A stretch of 64,000 nucleotides of DNA, taken from Chryseobacterium gallinarum. Lineage in GTDB: Bacteria > Bacteroidota > Bacteroidia > Flavobacteriales > Weeksellaceae. Both the position numbers and the translations under genes were made by a program. The notes below the pieces were generated by a model. It saw nothing but the letters and a program-made list of their open reading frames with translations. It did no database searches and was not told the DNA's origin. The stretch covers positions 248,001 to 312,000 of the forward strand of contig NZ_CP009928.1 of the NCBI RefSeq assembly GCF_001021975.1, given 5' to 3'. Below are positions 8,126 to 17,048 of this stretch, one piece after another (position 1 is the first letter of the stretch; each line of letters begins with the position of its first letter).

Positions 8126-8503
8126 ATGCCAGGTACCAGTATCCATATCAGGACGTATAAAGCAATCATCACGATGCTTATATTGGCGTTTTCATTATCG
8201 CCATGCTCTTTAAAAAGAGATCTTCTTGATATTTTTGACATCCAGTACATCAGTGGCCTTAATAAAGTAAAAACCACCACAGGACTTTCCTTAACCTGTG
8301 ATACTCCTACCACTTCCTCCACCGTATCTATTTCAAAAGCTAAAGCAAAATACAAATACAAAGGATCTCTTCCAGACCTTAATGCTACAGTAAAAAATAT
8401 AGGGGAAGAAAATCTTAATTTCAATAAATACTCAGGTCGTTCTACCGGAAACAGCCCACCGAAATATATTTTATATAAAAGACTGAAGCTTAATCTGGTT
8501 TAA
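8126..8503 (+). CDS. Small putative exported protein upstream of the DoxD-like gene
   Basis: The 125-residue protein has a hydrophobic N-terminal segment (AIITMLILAFSLSPC) that looks like a signal peptide, followed by a Lys/Ser/Thr-rich region with a second Cys (SLTCDT). I do not recognise the family. A good promoter ends 5 nt before its ATG, which supports it as a real gene. It lies 53 bp before the DoxD-like gene on the same strand, so they are probably cotranscribed. An antisense frame covers much of the same DNA but has no promoter. Confidence 0.55.
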   Translation: MPGTSIHIRTYKAIITMLILAFSLSPCSLKRDLLDIFDIQYISGLNKVKTTTGLSLTCDTPTTSSTVSISKAKAKYKYKGSLPDLNATVKNIGEENLNFNKYSGRSTGNSPPKYILYKRLKLNLV

Positions 8504-8556
8504 TTTTTTTTAAGCCAATTTAAAATCAGTTTTTTTACAATACAATATTAATTTCA

Positions 8557-9570
8557 ATGAAACATACTACAAACAGCCGGTCTTATGATCTGGCAGGATT
8601 ATATACTTTATCCCTCCGCATGGTAATCGGGTGGACCTATTTTTCAGCATTCTGGCGCAGACTTGTCCTTGAAAACAAACTTATCCCCGACGAAAAGGGA
8701 TATATCGGAGAAAAATTCAATCACTTTTTGCCTAACGCTTTAGGAATAAAACCTGTTATTGAATATCTGGTAACCCATCCTGATGCTTTACAGCGGTCTA
8801 TGATGACCTTTACCATAATTGAAGCCATTGTGGGATTGTTTATCATTTTAGGCTTCTTTACCCGACTGATGAGTATAGGGATTTTCAGCCTGGCATTAGG
8901 AATTCTGCTTGGCTCCGGGTGGTTGGGAACCACTTGTTTGGATGAATGGCAAATAGGTGTTCTTGGGATTGCAGGGGGCTTTGTTTTATTTCTCACAGGA
9001 AGCGGGCCCTACTCCCTGGATCATTATTTTATCAGAACCAACAGGAAATTTACTCAGAAAAAATGGTTTTGCTGGCTGGGCTCAGGGATTTTGCCTGTTC
9101 CTAATCTGAAACATTTTGTGCTGGCAGGTTCCCTTCTCATCTTTGCCCTTACTTTGTATACCAATCAATACTTTCATGGAGGCGTGTGGGGAACATTGCA
9201 TAATAAATCTGTAAAACCTGAACTTGAGATTTCTAATATCTCACTTCATCATCCGGATTTGCAATTTCAGGTTTATAGAACTGAAGGAGCTGATGTATAC
9301 GGATCTTTTGTGATAGGAATCCATATCCTGGATAAAGACGGAAATATTTTAAAAGAATGGGATTACCGGCAACTCTCAAAGTTTCCTGAAGGAAATATCC
9401 GTAATCAGTATGTTGCTAAAATAAAGCCGGGAAAATACAGTCTTGTTGTTCCACTTGGTGCCAGAGCAGATATCACAGTGAATATTGATGACATTCTTCA
9501 AAAAGATAAAATACATGCGATAAAACTGGTTGATATCAGTGGTATTGAATGGACTGAAAACATCCAGTAA
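8557..9570 (+). CDS. DoxD/DoxX-like membrane protein with C-terminal DoxA-like domain
   Basis: The 337-residue protein begins with a four-helix membrane module (SLRMVIGWTYFSAFWRR, IEAIVGLFIILGFFTRL, GIFSLALGILLGSGWLG, GVLGIAGGFVLFLTGSGPYSLD) typical of DoxD, the small subunit of thiosulfate:quinone oxidoreductase. A fifth helix (FVLAGSLLIFALTLY) leads into a periplasmic beta-rich domain of about 130 residues resembling DoxA. This fused DoxD-DoxA arrangement is known in Bacteroidota. Thiosulfate oxidation is not established here; general redox roles are also possible for DoxX relatives. It is convergent with the 9670 gene. Confidence 0.75.
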   Translation: MKHTTNSRSYDLAGLYTLSLRMVIGWTYFSAFWRRLVLENKLIPDEKGYIGEKFNHFLPNALGIKPVIEYLVTHPDALQRSMMTFTIIEAIVGLFIILGFFTRLMSIGIFSLALGILLGSGWLGTTCLDEWQIGVLGIAGGFVLFLTGSGPYSLDHYFIRTNRKFTQKKWFCWLGSGILPVPNLKHFVLAGSLLIFALTLYTNQYFHGGVWGTLHNKSVKPELEISNISLHHPDLQFQVYRTEGADVYGSFVIGIHILDKDGNILKEWDYRQLSKFPEGNIRNQYVAKIKPGKYSLVVPLGARADITVNIDDILQKDKIHAIKLVDISGIEWTENIQ

Positions 9571-9587
9571 ATTATCATTTTTAAGTG

Positions 9588-9644
9588 TTGGCTAAAGCCA
9601 ATAACGGATTATAATAGAGTAATGGCGGGCTAAAGTCCGCCATT
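9588..9644. repeat. Paired REP-like hairpins (GGCTAAAGCC type), copy 1
   Basis: Two palindromes lie about 20 bp apart: TTGGCTAAAGCCAA (9588-9601) and a 24-nt hairpin (9621-9644, arms AATGGCGG/CCGCCATT around the same CTAAAG centre). They sit between two convergent genes. The same pair occurs at 43988-44042 and a single hairpin at 37961-37989. Confidence 0.75.
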
Positions 9645-9669
9645 ACTGAATTTTAAAATCAAGAATCTG

Positions 9670-10332
9670 TTATTTCCCGGATATGGTAGTTAAGTAACAG
9701 CAGGAGCTATCTGAATGAAGTTTCAATACTTTCATTTCAAGTAAAACATCCAGCCCCATAGTATCGCAAACACCTTGTACAAAAGGTTTTATGACCGGCC
9801 ATTTTAACAGTCTGTCAATGTCAAGACTTTGAGCAATTTTGTGGTAGCGGTCTACTCCTTGTATCAACAATTCAACTTTGTGATCATTTAATTCTTTAAA
9901 CTCGAAACTATATTCGGGACTGGATGTAAAAACTGCTCCTATTAATATTTTTGCTACCGCAGGAATACCGGGTTTGAGATGGGGTTTTGCGGCTAAATTC
10001 CTTGAAGCCATTGTAGACCCCAGATTATACATGAAAGCACTCGAAAGCTTATCAACCGCTTCACTTCCCATATTTTTTTCAATTTCTTTCAGCAATCCTC
10101 CATAGAATCCGCCTGTTATATCTGAGAGACGCTGAACCAGTTCTGTGAAAGTCCCGGGAAAAAAATCTGAAATGATCTGCACCTTGTCCATTCCGGGAAG
10201 GTAAATATCATTTTTCCGGAAGTCTGATAAGGCAACAAACGTTTCTGGTAGTTTCCCTGCATTCATAGGAAAAGTTTCTATGCTGGCAGAGCTCTGCCCA
10301 GGAGTATCATAACTGTTATGATTGGTTTTCAT
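9670..10332 (-). CDS. Unrecognised 220-residue protein
   Basis: I do not recognise this protein. It has no signal peptide or membrane helix. The N-terminal 30 residues are Ser/Asn-rich and probably disordered; the rest looks like a compact alpha/beta domain ending in adjacent cysteines (DSSCCYLTT), a placement that could suit metal or thiol chemistry. Near the middle is a hydrophobic GIPAVAKILIGAVF segment. It is a single gene with no evident TAnnTTTG promoter, convergent with the DoxD-like gene. Confidence 0.65.
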   Translation of the reverse strand: MKTNHNSYDTPGQSSASIETFPMNAGKLPETFVALSDFRKNDIYLPGMDKVQIISDFFPGTFTELVQRLSDITGGFYGGLLKEIEKNMGSEAVDKLSSAFMYNLGSTMASRNLAAKPHLKPGIPAVAKILIGAVFTSSPEYSFEFKELNDHKVELLIQGVDRYHKIAQSLDIDRLLKWPVIKPFVQGVCDTMGLDVLLEMKVLKLHSDSSCCYLTTISGK

Positions 10333-10770
10333 GATGTCGTTAGTTTATAGTTTTTAAAAGGAATACAGGGTTAATTTCCTAAGCTGTGACTTCCCTGCTA
10401 TCCACTCATTATCTTGTAAAAAATAAATGTTTTTTATAATAAAACCTGCCAAGCATATGGTATAGGGTTGCAGACAGCAGATAATATTTTATCCGGTACA
10501 GAGGTAGATATTATCAATAATGTTATCAATTGGTATGCCTTAAAAACGCCGTTGGAAAACGCCGGTATTTACCTTTTGAAAAGGTATGCTGAAGGTGAGG
10601 GAATCTATTCATATTTTTGCATTTGGTACTGTAAATTTAAAAAAAATAAATAAATTCTCCAACAGGTGATATTGCTTTATTGAAAAATCTACAATTTATT
10701 AATGCAAAATAACACATCGTTAATATTGCAGCATAAAAAAACCTTCGAAAACTTCCGAAGGTTTTATAAT
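10333..10770. other. Intergenic region with a terminator and no supported gene
   Basis: The 438-bp gap holds the terminator of the efflux operon at its right end. A 61-codon TTG-initiated frame (10468-10653) is present but has no promoter box, start context or recognisable domain. Confidence 0.5.
10735..10766 (-). terminator. Terminator of the efflux operon
   Basis: A 10-bp hairpin (AAAACCTTCG / CGAAGGTTTT) is followed on the minus strand by TTTTTTAT. It lies 5 bases past the emrB-like stop codon. Confidence 0.85.
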
Positions 10771-12348
10771 TTAGTGCATGGCTTCACTCAAATCTATTTT
10801 TTCTTTACTTTTTCTTTCTTTAATAAACAAGATAAACGGAATGCATATTAAAAATATTACGCCGAGGTAAAGAAATACATCCATATACGACAATACTGTT
10901 GCCTGTTTGGTTACGGATAGATCCAGCATTTTATAAGCAGCGTTCATTGCTGCATCAGGGGTCATTCCCTTAGCTACAAAACTTGCTTTCAGTGCATTCA
11001 GTCTTTGCTGAACATCAAAACTGTTTTCGTCCAGGTGGGAAATTAAGTTATTCCTGTATTTCTGGCCGGCATTGGCAATAAAAGTAGTAATTGCTGCAAT
11101 ACCAAATGATCCGCCCAGCTGTCTCATCATTCCTGTAAAGGCTGCTCCCTGACCAATTTCCTGACCTTTCAGGGTACTCAATGACAAAGAGGTAATCGGA
11201 ATGAACAATAACCCAAGGCCTGCCCCCCGTACGATCAACATCCAGAAGAAAGCATCTTTACTGGTGTCAGGGGTCAGGATTTTATACCCCCAGAAACTAT
11301 AGATAAAGAAGATAAACAATCCCAGTGAAACTAAAATCTGCTGTTTGGCACCTTTTGTCAGCAATTTTCCGATAATAGGCATCATGAAAGCTGTCGTGAG
11401 GGCGGCAGGAATCATTAACGCTCCGGACTGAAGTGCCGTCCAGCCCAGGATACTCTGTGTATAAAGCGGAACGATGAATGTGGAACCATACAATCCAAAC
11501 CCTAACACAAATGACATCACCGTTCCGATTCTTAAATTACCATTTTTCAATACCCTGAGCTCTACGATCGGATACTTGAAAGTAAGCTCCCTCCATAGGA
11601 ATAATATAAATCCCAGCACAGCTGCTACGGTAAAGGCTACAATCATTCCGCTGGCAAACCAGTCTTCTTCATGGCCTCTTTCCAAAATGAACTGCAGTGA
11701 TCCTACGGTCACAGCCAGTAAGGCAATCCCAATCCAGTCAACATCCGAAACTTTACGTTTTTCAGCATATTTCGGACTTCTTACAAATTGCAGTGTCATC
11801 AGAGTTGCTGCAATCCCGATAGGAATATTGATATAAAAAATATACGGCCAGCTATAGTTATCCACGATATATCCTCCAAGGGGTGGCCCTAACGTAGGCC
11901 CGATAATCACCCCCAAACCATAAATAGCCTGAGCCATACTTCTTTTTTCAATCGGATAAGACTCTGTAATAATCGTCTGCGAGGTAACCAATAAGGCTCC
12001 TCCACCGATTCCCTGCATCAATCTGAAGAATACCAGTTCCCAGATGTTGGTAGCATTTCCACATAAAAATGAAAATACGGTAAATATGATAATGGAGGCC
12101 GCAAAGTAATTTCTACGTCCGAATTGCTGGGAAAGCCAGCTCGTCATCGGTACAATAATTACGTTCCCAATGGCATAAGCGGTAATTACCCAGCCTACCT
12201 CGGAAAGAGTGGCCCCCAGGTTACCCTTCATTTCGTTAAGGGCAACGTTTACAATCGTGGAGTCCACAATTTCAAGCAAAGCACAAAGGATCGCCGTAAT
12301 CGTAATGATTACCCTCCTGGCTCCATATTCTACTAATGATTCTTGCAT
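10771..12348 (-). CDS. DHA2-family multidrug MFS transporter (EmrB-like)
   Basis: The 525-residue protein has about 14 membrane helices, as in the DHA2 drug:H+ antiporters. Family motifs are visible: LDSTIVNVAL-like motif (EIVDSTIVNVALNEMKG) in helix 1, motif A-like SQQFGRRNYF after helix 2, and motif C GLGVIIGPTLGPPLGGYI in helix 5. It is the inner-membrane pump of a three-part efflux system; the adaptor and the outer-membrane channel are encoded upstream in the same operon. The substrate cannot be read from sequence. Confidence 0.92.
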   Translation of the reverse strand: MQESLVEYGARRVIITITAILCALLEIVDSTIVNVALNEMKGNLGATLSEVGWVITAYAIGNVIIVPMTSWLSQQFGRRNYFAASIIIFTVFSFLCGNATNIWELVFFRLMQGIGGGALLVTSQTIITESYPIEKRSMAQAIYGLGVIIGPTLGPPLGGYIVDNYSWPYIFYINIPIGIAATLMTLQFVRSPKYAEKRKVSDVDWIGIALLAVTVGSLQFILERGHEEDWFASGMIVAFTVAAVLGFILFLWRELTFKYPIVELRVLKNGNLRIGTVMSFVLGFGLYGSTFIVPLYTQSILGWTALQSGALMIPAALTTAFMMPIIGKLLTKGAKQQILVSLGLFIFFIYSFWGYKILTPDTSKDAFFWMLIVRGAGLGLLFIPITSLSLSTLKGQEIGQGAAFTGMMRQLGGSFGIAAITTFIANAGQKYRNNLISHLDENSFDVQQRLNALKASFVAKGMTPDAAMNAAYKMLDLSVTKQATVLSYMDVFLYLGVIFLICIPFILFIKERKSKEKIDLSEAMH

Positions 12349-12503
12349 AAGTTTTGTACGAGTGTTTGTATGAATGTAAAATGTACGATGTATTAATGAT
12401 CTTAATAGACTTGGCTTTAGCTATTTTAAGCGAAGTTCTATTGATCAACCTTTCTGATTTTATTTCAAATCAGCTATTAATACACTACATAAGTACATGA
12501 AGA

Positions 12504-13607
12504 CTATTTAAGCGAAACTTCTGCTTTCACATTCATTCCTGTTCTCAATCTTTTTGCAATATTCTTATCAAGGTTTACAAAATCAATTTTTACAGGAAGC
12601 CTCTGAACAACTTTTACAAAGTTACCACTCGCATTATCCGGAGGCAATATTGAAAATGTAGCTCCCGTTGCCGGAGAGAATGAGCTTACCACTCCTTCAA
12701 ATTCTTTATCAGGGAAAGCATCAATTTCAATTTTCACTTTTTGTCCCTCCACCATTTTATCTACCTGGGTTTCTTTAAAATTGGCAACTACCCATTTCTG
12801 GTCATTTTTAACCAAAGCAAACAATTGGGCTCCTGCCTGCAGATACTGACCTGCCTGTGTAGGTACTTTTCCCACGTATCCGTCCTCAGGAGCCAAGATT
12901 ACAGTATATGACAAATTTAATCTGGCATTTTCCACATCCACCTCTCTTTGTTTGGCAACAGAATTGGCTACACTGATCTGTTGTGAACTAGCTGCAGTCT
13001 GAGAAGATGCAATAGTGGTCTGCTGAGCGATCTGGTTTCTTTGCTCAACCAACACCTGAAGCTGTTTATCTGCAGATTGTTTTGCCGCCAGAGCCTGCTC
13101 ATATTGCTGCTCCGTTATAGAATGATCTTTTACAAGGTTGGCATATCTTTTCAGGTCCTGTGAAGTTTTCCATACGTTTACCTTTGCCGCTTCAATCTGG
13201 GCGTTAGCCGTTGCTACAGCTGCCTCTGAACTGTTGATATTTTTAGAAGTAGCAGTAGTGGTAGCTTCCGCAGTAGAAATATTGCTTCTGGCTGTAGTCA
13301 AAGCTGCCTGTGCCTGTTCAAGAGCCATCTTCTGGTCCCTGTTATCCAGAATTACCAGGGTATCGCCTTTTTTAACGAACTGGTTGTCTTTTACCTTTAC
13401 TTCTGCCACATATCCGGATATTTTAGAAATTACCGGGGCCATATTCGAAGCAATCTGAGCGTCATCGGTTTCTTCATGGTACTGCCCGTAAGTATAGGCT
13501 CTGTAACCATAGATTCCTCCTCCGATTACTACAGCTGCTAAAATGATAGGAAAAACTAAGCTTTTTTTCTTTTTAGGTTCAGCTGCCTGTGTATTATTAT
13601 TTTCCAT
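12504..13607 (-). CDS. HlyD-family periplasmic adaptor (EmrA-like membrane fusion protein)
   Basis: The 367-residue protein has a short basic cytoplasmic N terminus, one membrane anchor (VFPIILAAVVIGGGIYGY) and an MFP body. The lipoyl half-motifs are YVAEVKVKDNQFVKKGDTLVILD and LAPEDGYVGKVPTQAGQYLQ, flanking an Ala/Gln-rich coiled-coil hairpin (about 90-225). It bridges the EmrB-like pump and the TolC-like channel. It starts 16 nt after the stop of the TolC-like gene; the gap to the pump gene is longer (155 bp). Confidence 0.92.
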   Translation of the reverse strand: MENNNTQAAEPKKKKSLVFPIILAAVVIGGGIYGYRAYTYGQYHEETDDAQIASNMAPVISKISGYVAEVKVKDNQFVKKGDTLVILDNRDQKMALEQAQAALTTARSNISTAEATTTATSKNINSSEAAVATANAQIEAAKVNVWKTSQDLKRYANLVKDHSITEQQYEQALAAKQSADKQLQVLVEQRNQIAQQTTIASSQTAASSQQISVANSVAKQREVDVENARLNLSYTVILAPEDGYVGKVPTQAGQYLQAGAQLFALVKNDQKWVVANFKETQVDKMVEGQKVKIEIDAFPDKEFEGVVSSFSPATGATFSILPPDNASGNFVKVVQRLPVKIDFVNLDKNIAKRLRTGMNVKAEVSLK

Positions 13608-13623
13608 GTTGATTTCGATCTGA

Positions 13624-14940
13624 TTATTTAATTGTTAAAGTTCCTGTTGTCTGTAATAGTTTTCTGTACGCCAATGCAGCGTCTGCTTTTGCATTGATTA
13701 CCCCGATATTGGCAGCAATCTGAGCTGCATCTGCATCCAATAACTCGGTCATCGTAGCAAGGCCGTTGTCGTATTTATTTTTGGTAATTCTGTAATTTTC
13801 ATTAGCCTGTTCCGCAGATTTTTCAAAAACTGAAATTCTCTTTTTTGAATAATCATTATTCTGATATTCCCTGTTGACGTCAAGCTTAATATTATCATTC
13901 AGTAATTCATCCGTAGCTGCCAATTGTTTTTCTCTGGCCTGGGACTGCCTCAATGATGAATTTTCTTTCCAGATATTGGACAGGTTATAAGATATTCCGA
14001 CTCCCACGTTCACAGCATTATATACGGTAAGAAATTTCGGAATGTCTGCTGCTACATATCCTCCTGTAAAGGCTATGGATGGTAGATTTTCAGCTTTTGC
14101 AGCCTTTGTTCCCAATTCTGCTGCTTTTCTTTGCTGGGCCAAAGCCTGTAAATCCTTGCGGTTTTCCCTGGCCTGATTTACGTAAAAATCTACGGGTTTG
14201 ATATCTGCTCCTTCTTCAATATAATTCTGATCCACTTCTATTTCAGTTGTTTCAGGAAGTCCCAGCAGCAAATCCATATTGATATTGGCAATATTGTAGT
14301 TATTTCTTGCTTCCAACAGCTGAAGTTCAATATTTGAAGTCTGAAGGTTTGCTTTTAACCTGTCGTTTCTGGCAATTAATCCGTTGTTTTCCATTTTAAG
14401 GAAAGTTTCATCTCTTTTTTGGGATGCAGCCAGGTTTTCTTCAAAAACCTTGATAGACTGGTTTGCTTTGAACAAATTGTTGTAAGCCTGAGCTACATTA
14501 TAGGCAATTGCTGTTTTATCGTTTTCTGTACTAAGCTTTGCTGCCTCCACCAGGTATTTTGCAGACTGGATCCCATATTTAATCCGGCCGCCACTGTAAA
14601 TAGGAACGCTTAAGTTGGCAGATCCGTAAAGAACCTGATGGATTTCAGGCCCTCCTGCCCCACCTGAAACGCCGGGTAATTTGATATCCACATTGGGTTT
14701 TATCGGAAGATACATATAGCTTCCGGAGACTTTCAATTCCGGCAACTGTCTGTTTTTAGCTTCCAAAAGATCAGCAGTAGCCTCTTCAATTTTGGCTGCA
14801 TCGATCTTAAGATTCTTGCTGTTCTGGATTCCCAGCCGCACAGCTTCGTCAAGAGAAAGGGTTCTTTTCTCCTGAGCATTTACATTGGCTATTCCTATGA
14901 ATAGTGCCAATGCAATCACTGAGTTATTTATTCTCTTCAT
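13624..14940 (-). CDS. TolC-family outer-membrane efflux channel
   Basis: The 438-residue protein has a signal peptide (MKRINNSVIALALFIGIANVNAQ) and two repeated helical OEP halves, each with long coiled-coil helices rich in Ala, Asn and Gln; LDEAVRLGIQNSKNLKI is the usual family opening. It forms the trimeric outer-membrane duct of the efflux complex. Its start codon overlaps the end of the tetR gene by 17 nt, showing tight coupling. Confidence 0.92.
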   Translation of the reverse strand: MKRINNSVIALALFIGIANVNAQEKRTLSLDEAVRLGIQNSKNLKIDAAKIEEATADLLEAKNRQLPELKVSGSYMYLPIKPNVDIKLPGVSGGAGGPEIHQVLYGSANLSVPIYSGGRIKYGIQSAKYLVEAAKLSTENDKTAIAYNVAQAYNNLFKANQSIKVFEENLAASQKRDETFLKMENNGLIARNDRLKANLQTSNIELQLLEARNNYNIANINMDLLLGLPETTEIEVDQNYIEEGADIKPVDFYVNQARENRKDLQALAQQRKAAELGTKAAKAENLPSIAFTGGYVAADIPKFLTVYNAVNVGVGISYNLSNIWKENSSLRQSQAREKQLAATDELLNDNIKLDVNREYQNNDYSKKRISVFEKSAEQANENYRITKNKYDNGLATMTELLDADAAQIAANIGVINAKADAALAYRKLLQTTGTLTIK

Positions 14941-15550
14941 AACCTAAAAGGTCTTTTAGTAAATGTTTTATATGTTTATTAAGCTCTGTATAAAATTTTT
15001 CATCAAAAACCTCCTCATCTTCTGTATTATTCAGGAATTCCTTGTACATTTCTTTGGCATTGAACGCATAAAATAATGTTCCGCTTATTGTGGAATGCAG
15101 CAGATAAATAGGGGGATTCTTTGTAAAAACACCGCTTTTCAATCCACTCTCCAGTATCCGGGAGTACATGGAAAGGAATGACATTTTGGTTTCTTTCAAA
15201 AATGCTACGATCTGCGGGTTGTCAGTATGAAGCTGTTCCCGTTGCATAATCCTGTAAAAACATTTCTGGGTTCTTATTCTATTGGAAAACTGATCTATTA
15301 TTTTTTCAATCTTCTGCCATTCGTTCAGATCTGTTCTTTCAACAATATCCCTTGAGAAAAACTGCCCTTCATTCATCCTGTATTCTACCAGCTTCTCATA
15401 AAGTTTTTCTTTTGATCCAAAATAGTAAGAGATCATAGAGATATTTACATTTGCTGCTCTGGAAATTTCCCTGGTGGAAGTTCCGTCAAAACCTTTTTCT
15501 GCAAAAAGTTTTTCAGCTGCAAATAATATATTTTCTTCTTTTGAAATCAT
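14924..15550 (-). CDS. TetR/AcrR family repressor of the efflux operon
   Basis: From the ATG at 15550 the protein has 208 residues. The N-terminal TetR helix-turn-helix is clear: ILFAAEKLFAEKGFDGTSTREISRAANVNISMISYYFGSKEKLYEKL. The C-terminal ligand domain is variable, as expected. An in-frame codon at 15601 would place the promoter inside the gene, so 15550 is preferred. It is the first gene of the operon and overlaps the TolC gene by 17 nt, so it probably autoregulates the whole unit and is released by a drug-like ligand. Confidence 0.9.
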   Translation of the reverse strand: MISKEENILFAAEKLFAEKGFDGTSTREISRAANVNISMISYYFGSKEKLYEKLVEYRMNEGQFFSRDIVERTDLNEWQKIEKIIDQFSNRIRTQKCFYRIMQREQLHTDNPQIVAFLKETKMSFLSMYSRILESGLKSGVFTKNPPIYLLHSTISGTLFYAFNAKEMYKEFLNNTEDEEVFDEKFYTELNKHIKHLLKDLLGYEENK

Positions 15551-15571
15551 ATCACTTCTATTTTCAGGGCG

Positions 15572-15602
15572 CAAATTTACATAAGTTTTAAAGAAAATCA
15601 AA
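15572..15602 (-). promoter_or_regulatory. Promoter of the tetR-efflux operon (TTTG-19-TAAATTTG)
   Basis: On the minus strand TTTG (15602-15599), a 19-nt spacer and the exact -7 box TAAATTTG (15579-15572) form a consensus Bacteroidota promoter, 21 nt before the tetR start codon. Confidence 0.75.
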
Positions 15603-15611
15603 CGATTGATT
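15596..15611. promoter_or_regulatory. Candidate TetR operator overlapping the -33 element
   Basis: A perfect inverted repeat, AATCAA-ACGA-TTGATT, covers the -33 TTTG of the operon promoter. It is followed by another GATT unit. Size (16 bp) and position suit a TetR-family dimer site that blocks RNA polymerase. Confidence 0.5.
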
Positions 15612-15736
15612 GATTTTTTAATATAGATTTAATGTATTGCAGGCAGAAGACATTTTCTATGAAAAAAATAAATATTGTTGACATCTTATTAAAGCTGTTA
15701 GAAAGTCAGCCGCAACGAGAACGAGACTTTAAATAA

Positions 15737-15762
15737 AAACTCCGGCGTTTGCCGGAGTCTTA
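15737..15762 (-). terminator. Terminator after the S74/T9SS protein gene
   Basis: The hairpin ACTCCGGC / GCCGGAGT with a 4-nt loop is followed on the minus strand by TTTTTATTT. It starts 24 bases beyond the stop codon of the 15786 gene. Confidence 0.85.
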
Positions 15763-15785
15763 CTTAGAAATTAAGATAAAAGGAT

Positions 15786-17048
15786 TTAATTTGTAACAAT
15801 CATTTTTTTAGAATCTACAACTTTACCATCTGCCATCAAATTATAAATATAGGTTCCCGGAGTCAATATACGGGCAGAAACACTGATCTGCCTTTCCCCT
15901 TTTTTGACGGGAATAGTCTGAAGCTGTTTTCCTCCGAGATCGTATATGCCGATTTTAAGATCTGTACCCTCAGCATTAAACTTAATAACGGTCTCCTGGT
16001 TAAAAGGATTGGGAACATTTTGCTCTAATGAATATGGTACCGGAGTTTTTTCATTCAATGCCCGCGTCGCTTTTCCTTCTGAAAGAGTACTGATCTTCGC
16101 TTCCATGGCTTCCATTTTAGTTTTTAATTCATTAATTTCTTTTTTCTGATCTTTCAGTTCATTAAGTAATAATGGTATAAATTCAATGTAATTAAGCGCA
16201 TAATTTCCTTCTTCATCTTTGCTGACAAGGTTAGGAAACTCCTTTTCCACTTCCTGTGCCATAAAACCAAAATGCAGTTTTTCAGTGTCTGTATTTCTGT
16301 AGGTATTTCCATTCTGATTTTTATTTTTTAAAGTGTATGAATACGAACTGATATTCAATAAGCCGGAAGGCCCTTCTTTTAAAGGTCTGATATTATCTTT
16401 TAACCTTTTATCAGAAGTGGTAACAAAGGCTTGCCCCCGAACAGTACCGTACACATCCAATGCAAAGGTAGAAGAGGCATCAGTACCTACTCCCAACCCG
16501 GCCATATAAATTCCATTGTTGCCTCCTGATATGGTACAAAAACCGCATCCTGAGCCATTACCTCCATTCAGGAAATTTAAATAGGCAACTCCTCTGATAG
16601 AATTGATAAGTGTCCCATTACCAAAAGAAGGACTTGAATACATAATCAGATTGGATGATTTTAAGTTCCCGTCTTTATCATTATACATCATTCTGTCTTC
16701 ATTCACAGTATTAGATAAAGAACGCAATCCGAAAACACCACCGTAGGTCAGCCAGTTGATCAATGACGGACTGGGAGTCGGAAGCAGATTAGTGGGATAG
16801 GTATAAATTTCCGTAATATTGGGGACGTTACTGCCAACTATGGCTTTATATCCGTGCGTTATTTTCAATGCAGAAACCGAAGAATTGCTATTGATATCCA
16901 GGCGTGAAGCCGGAGTTGCATTGGCTATTCCCACATTTCCGGAAGTAGTCGTCGGTATAGTGGTACCTGTCCATACATTCTGAGCCGAAACAGAAAAACC
17001 CACTCCTGATAAAAGAAGCAGACTTGCAAAAGTTTTGATTGTTTTCAT
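15786..17048 (-). CDS. Secreted protein with S74 intramolecular-chaperone domain and T9SS type A sorting domain
   Basis: From the ATG at 17048 the protein has 420 residues with a signal peptide ending SVSAQ. Residues about 24-205 are Gly/Ser/Asn-rich tail-fibre-like sequence. Residues about 211-325 form a peptidase S74 chaperone domain: TSDKRLKDNI with Ser212 and Lys217 (the dyad spacing of self-cleaving tail spikes), then FGFMAQEVEKEFP and a trimeric coiled coil (LNELKDQKKEINELKTKMEA). Residues about 335-420 (PNPFNQ to KKMIVTN) are a T9SS type A C-terminal sorting domain. It is probably a surface adhesin or fibre exported through the system encoded at 25-32 kb. Confidence 0.85.
   Translation of the reverse strand: MKTIKTFASLLLLSGVGFSVSAQNVWTGTTIPTTTSGNVGIANATPASRLDINSNSSVSALKITHGYKAIVGSNVPNITEIYTYPTNLLPTPSPSLINWLTYGGVFGLRSLSNTVNEDRMMYNDKDGNLKSSNLIMYSSPSFGNGTLINSIRGVAYLNFLNGGNGSGCGFCTISGGNNGIYMAGLGVGTDASSTFALDVYGTVRGQAFVTTSDKRLKDNIRPLKEGPSGLLNISSYSYTLKNKNQNGNTYRNTDTEKLHFGFMAQEVEKEFPNLVSKDEEGNYALNYIEFIPLLLNELKDQKKEINELKTKMEAMEAKISTLSEGKATRALNEKTPVPYSLEQNVPNPFNQETVIKFNAEGTDLKIGIYDLGGKQLQTIPVKKGERQISVSARILTPGTYIYNLMADGKVVDSKKMIVTN

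Noticed and set aside
8095..8424. 109-codon frame on the minus strand
   Set aside because: It is the shadow of the promoter-bearing small exported protein gene at 8126-8503.
10468..10653. 61-codon TTG-initiated frame in the 10.3-10.8 kb gap
   Set aside because: No promoter, weak start context, no recognisable feature; kept as non-coding.
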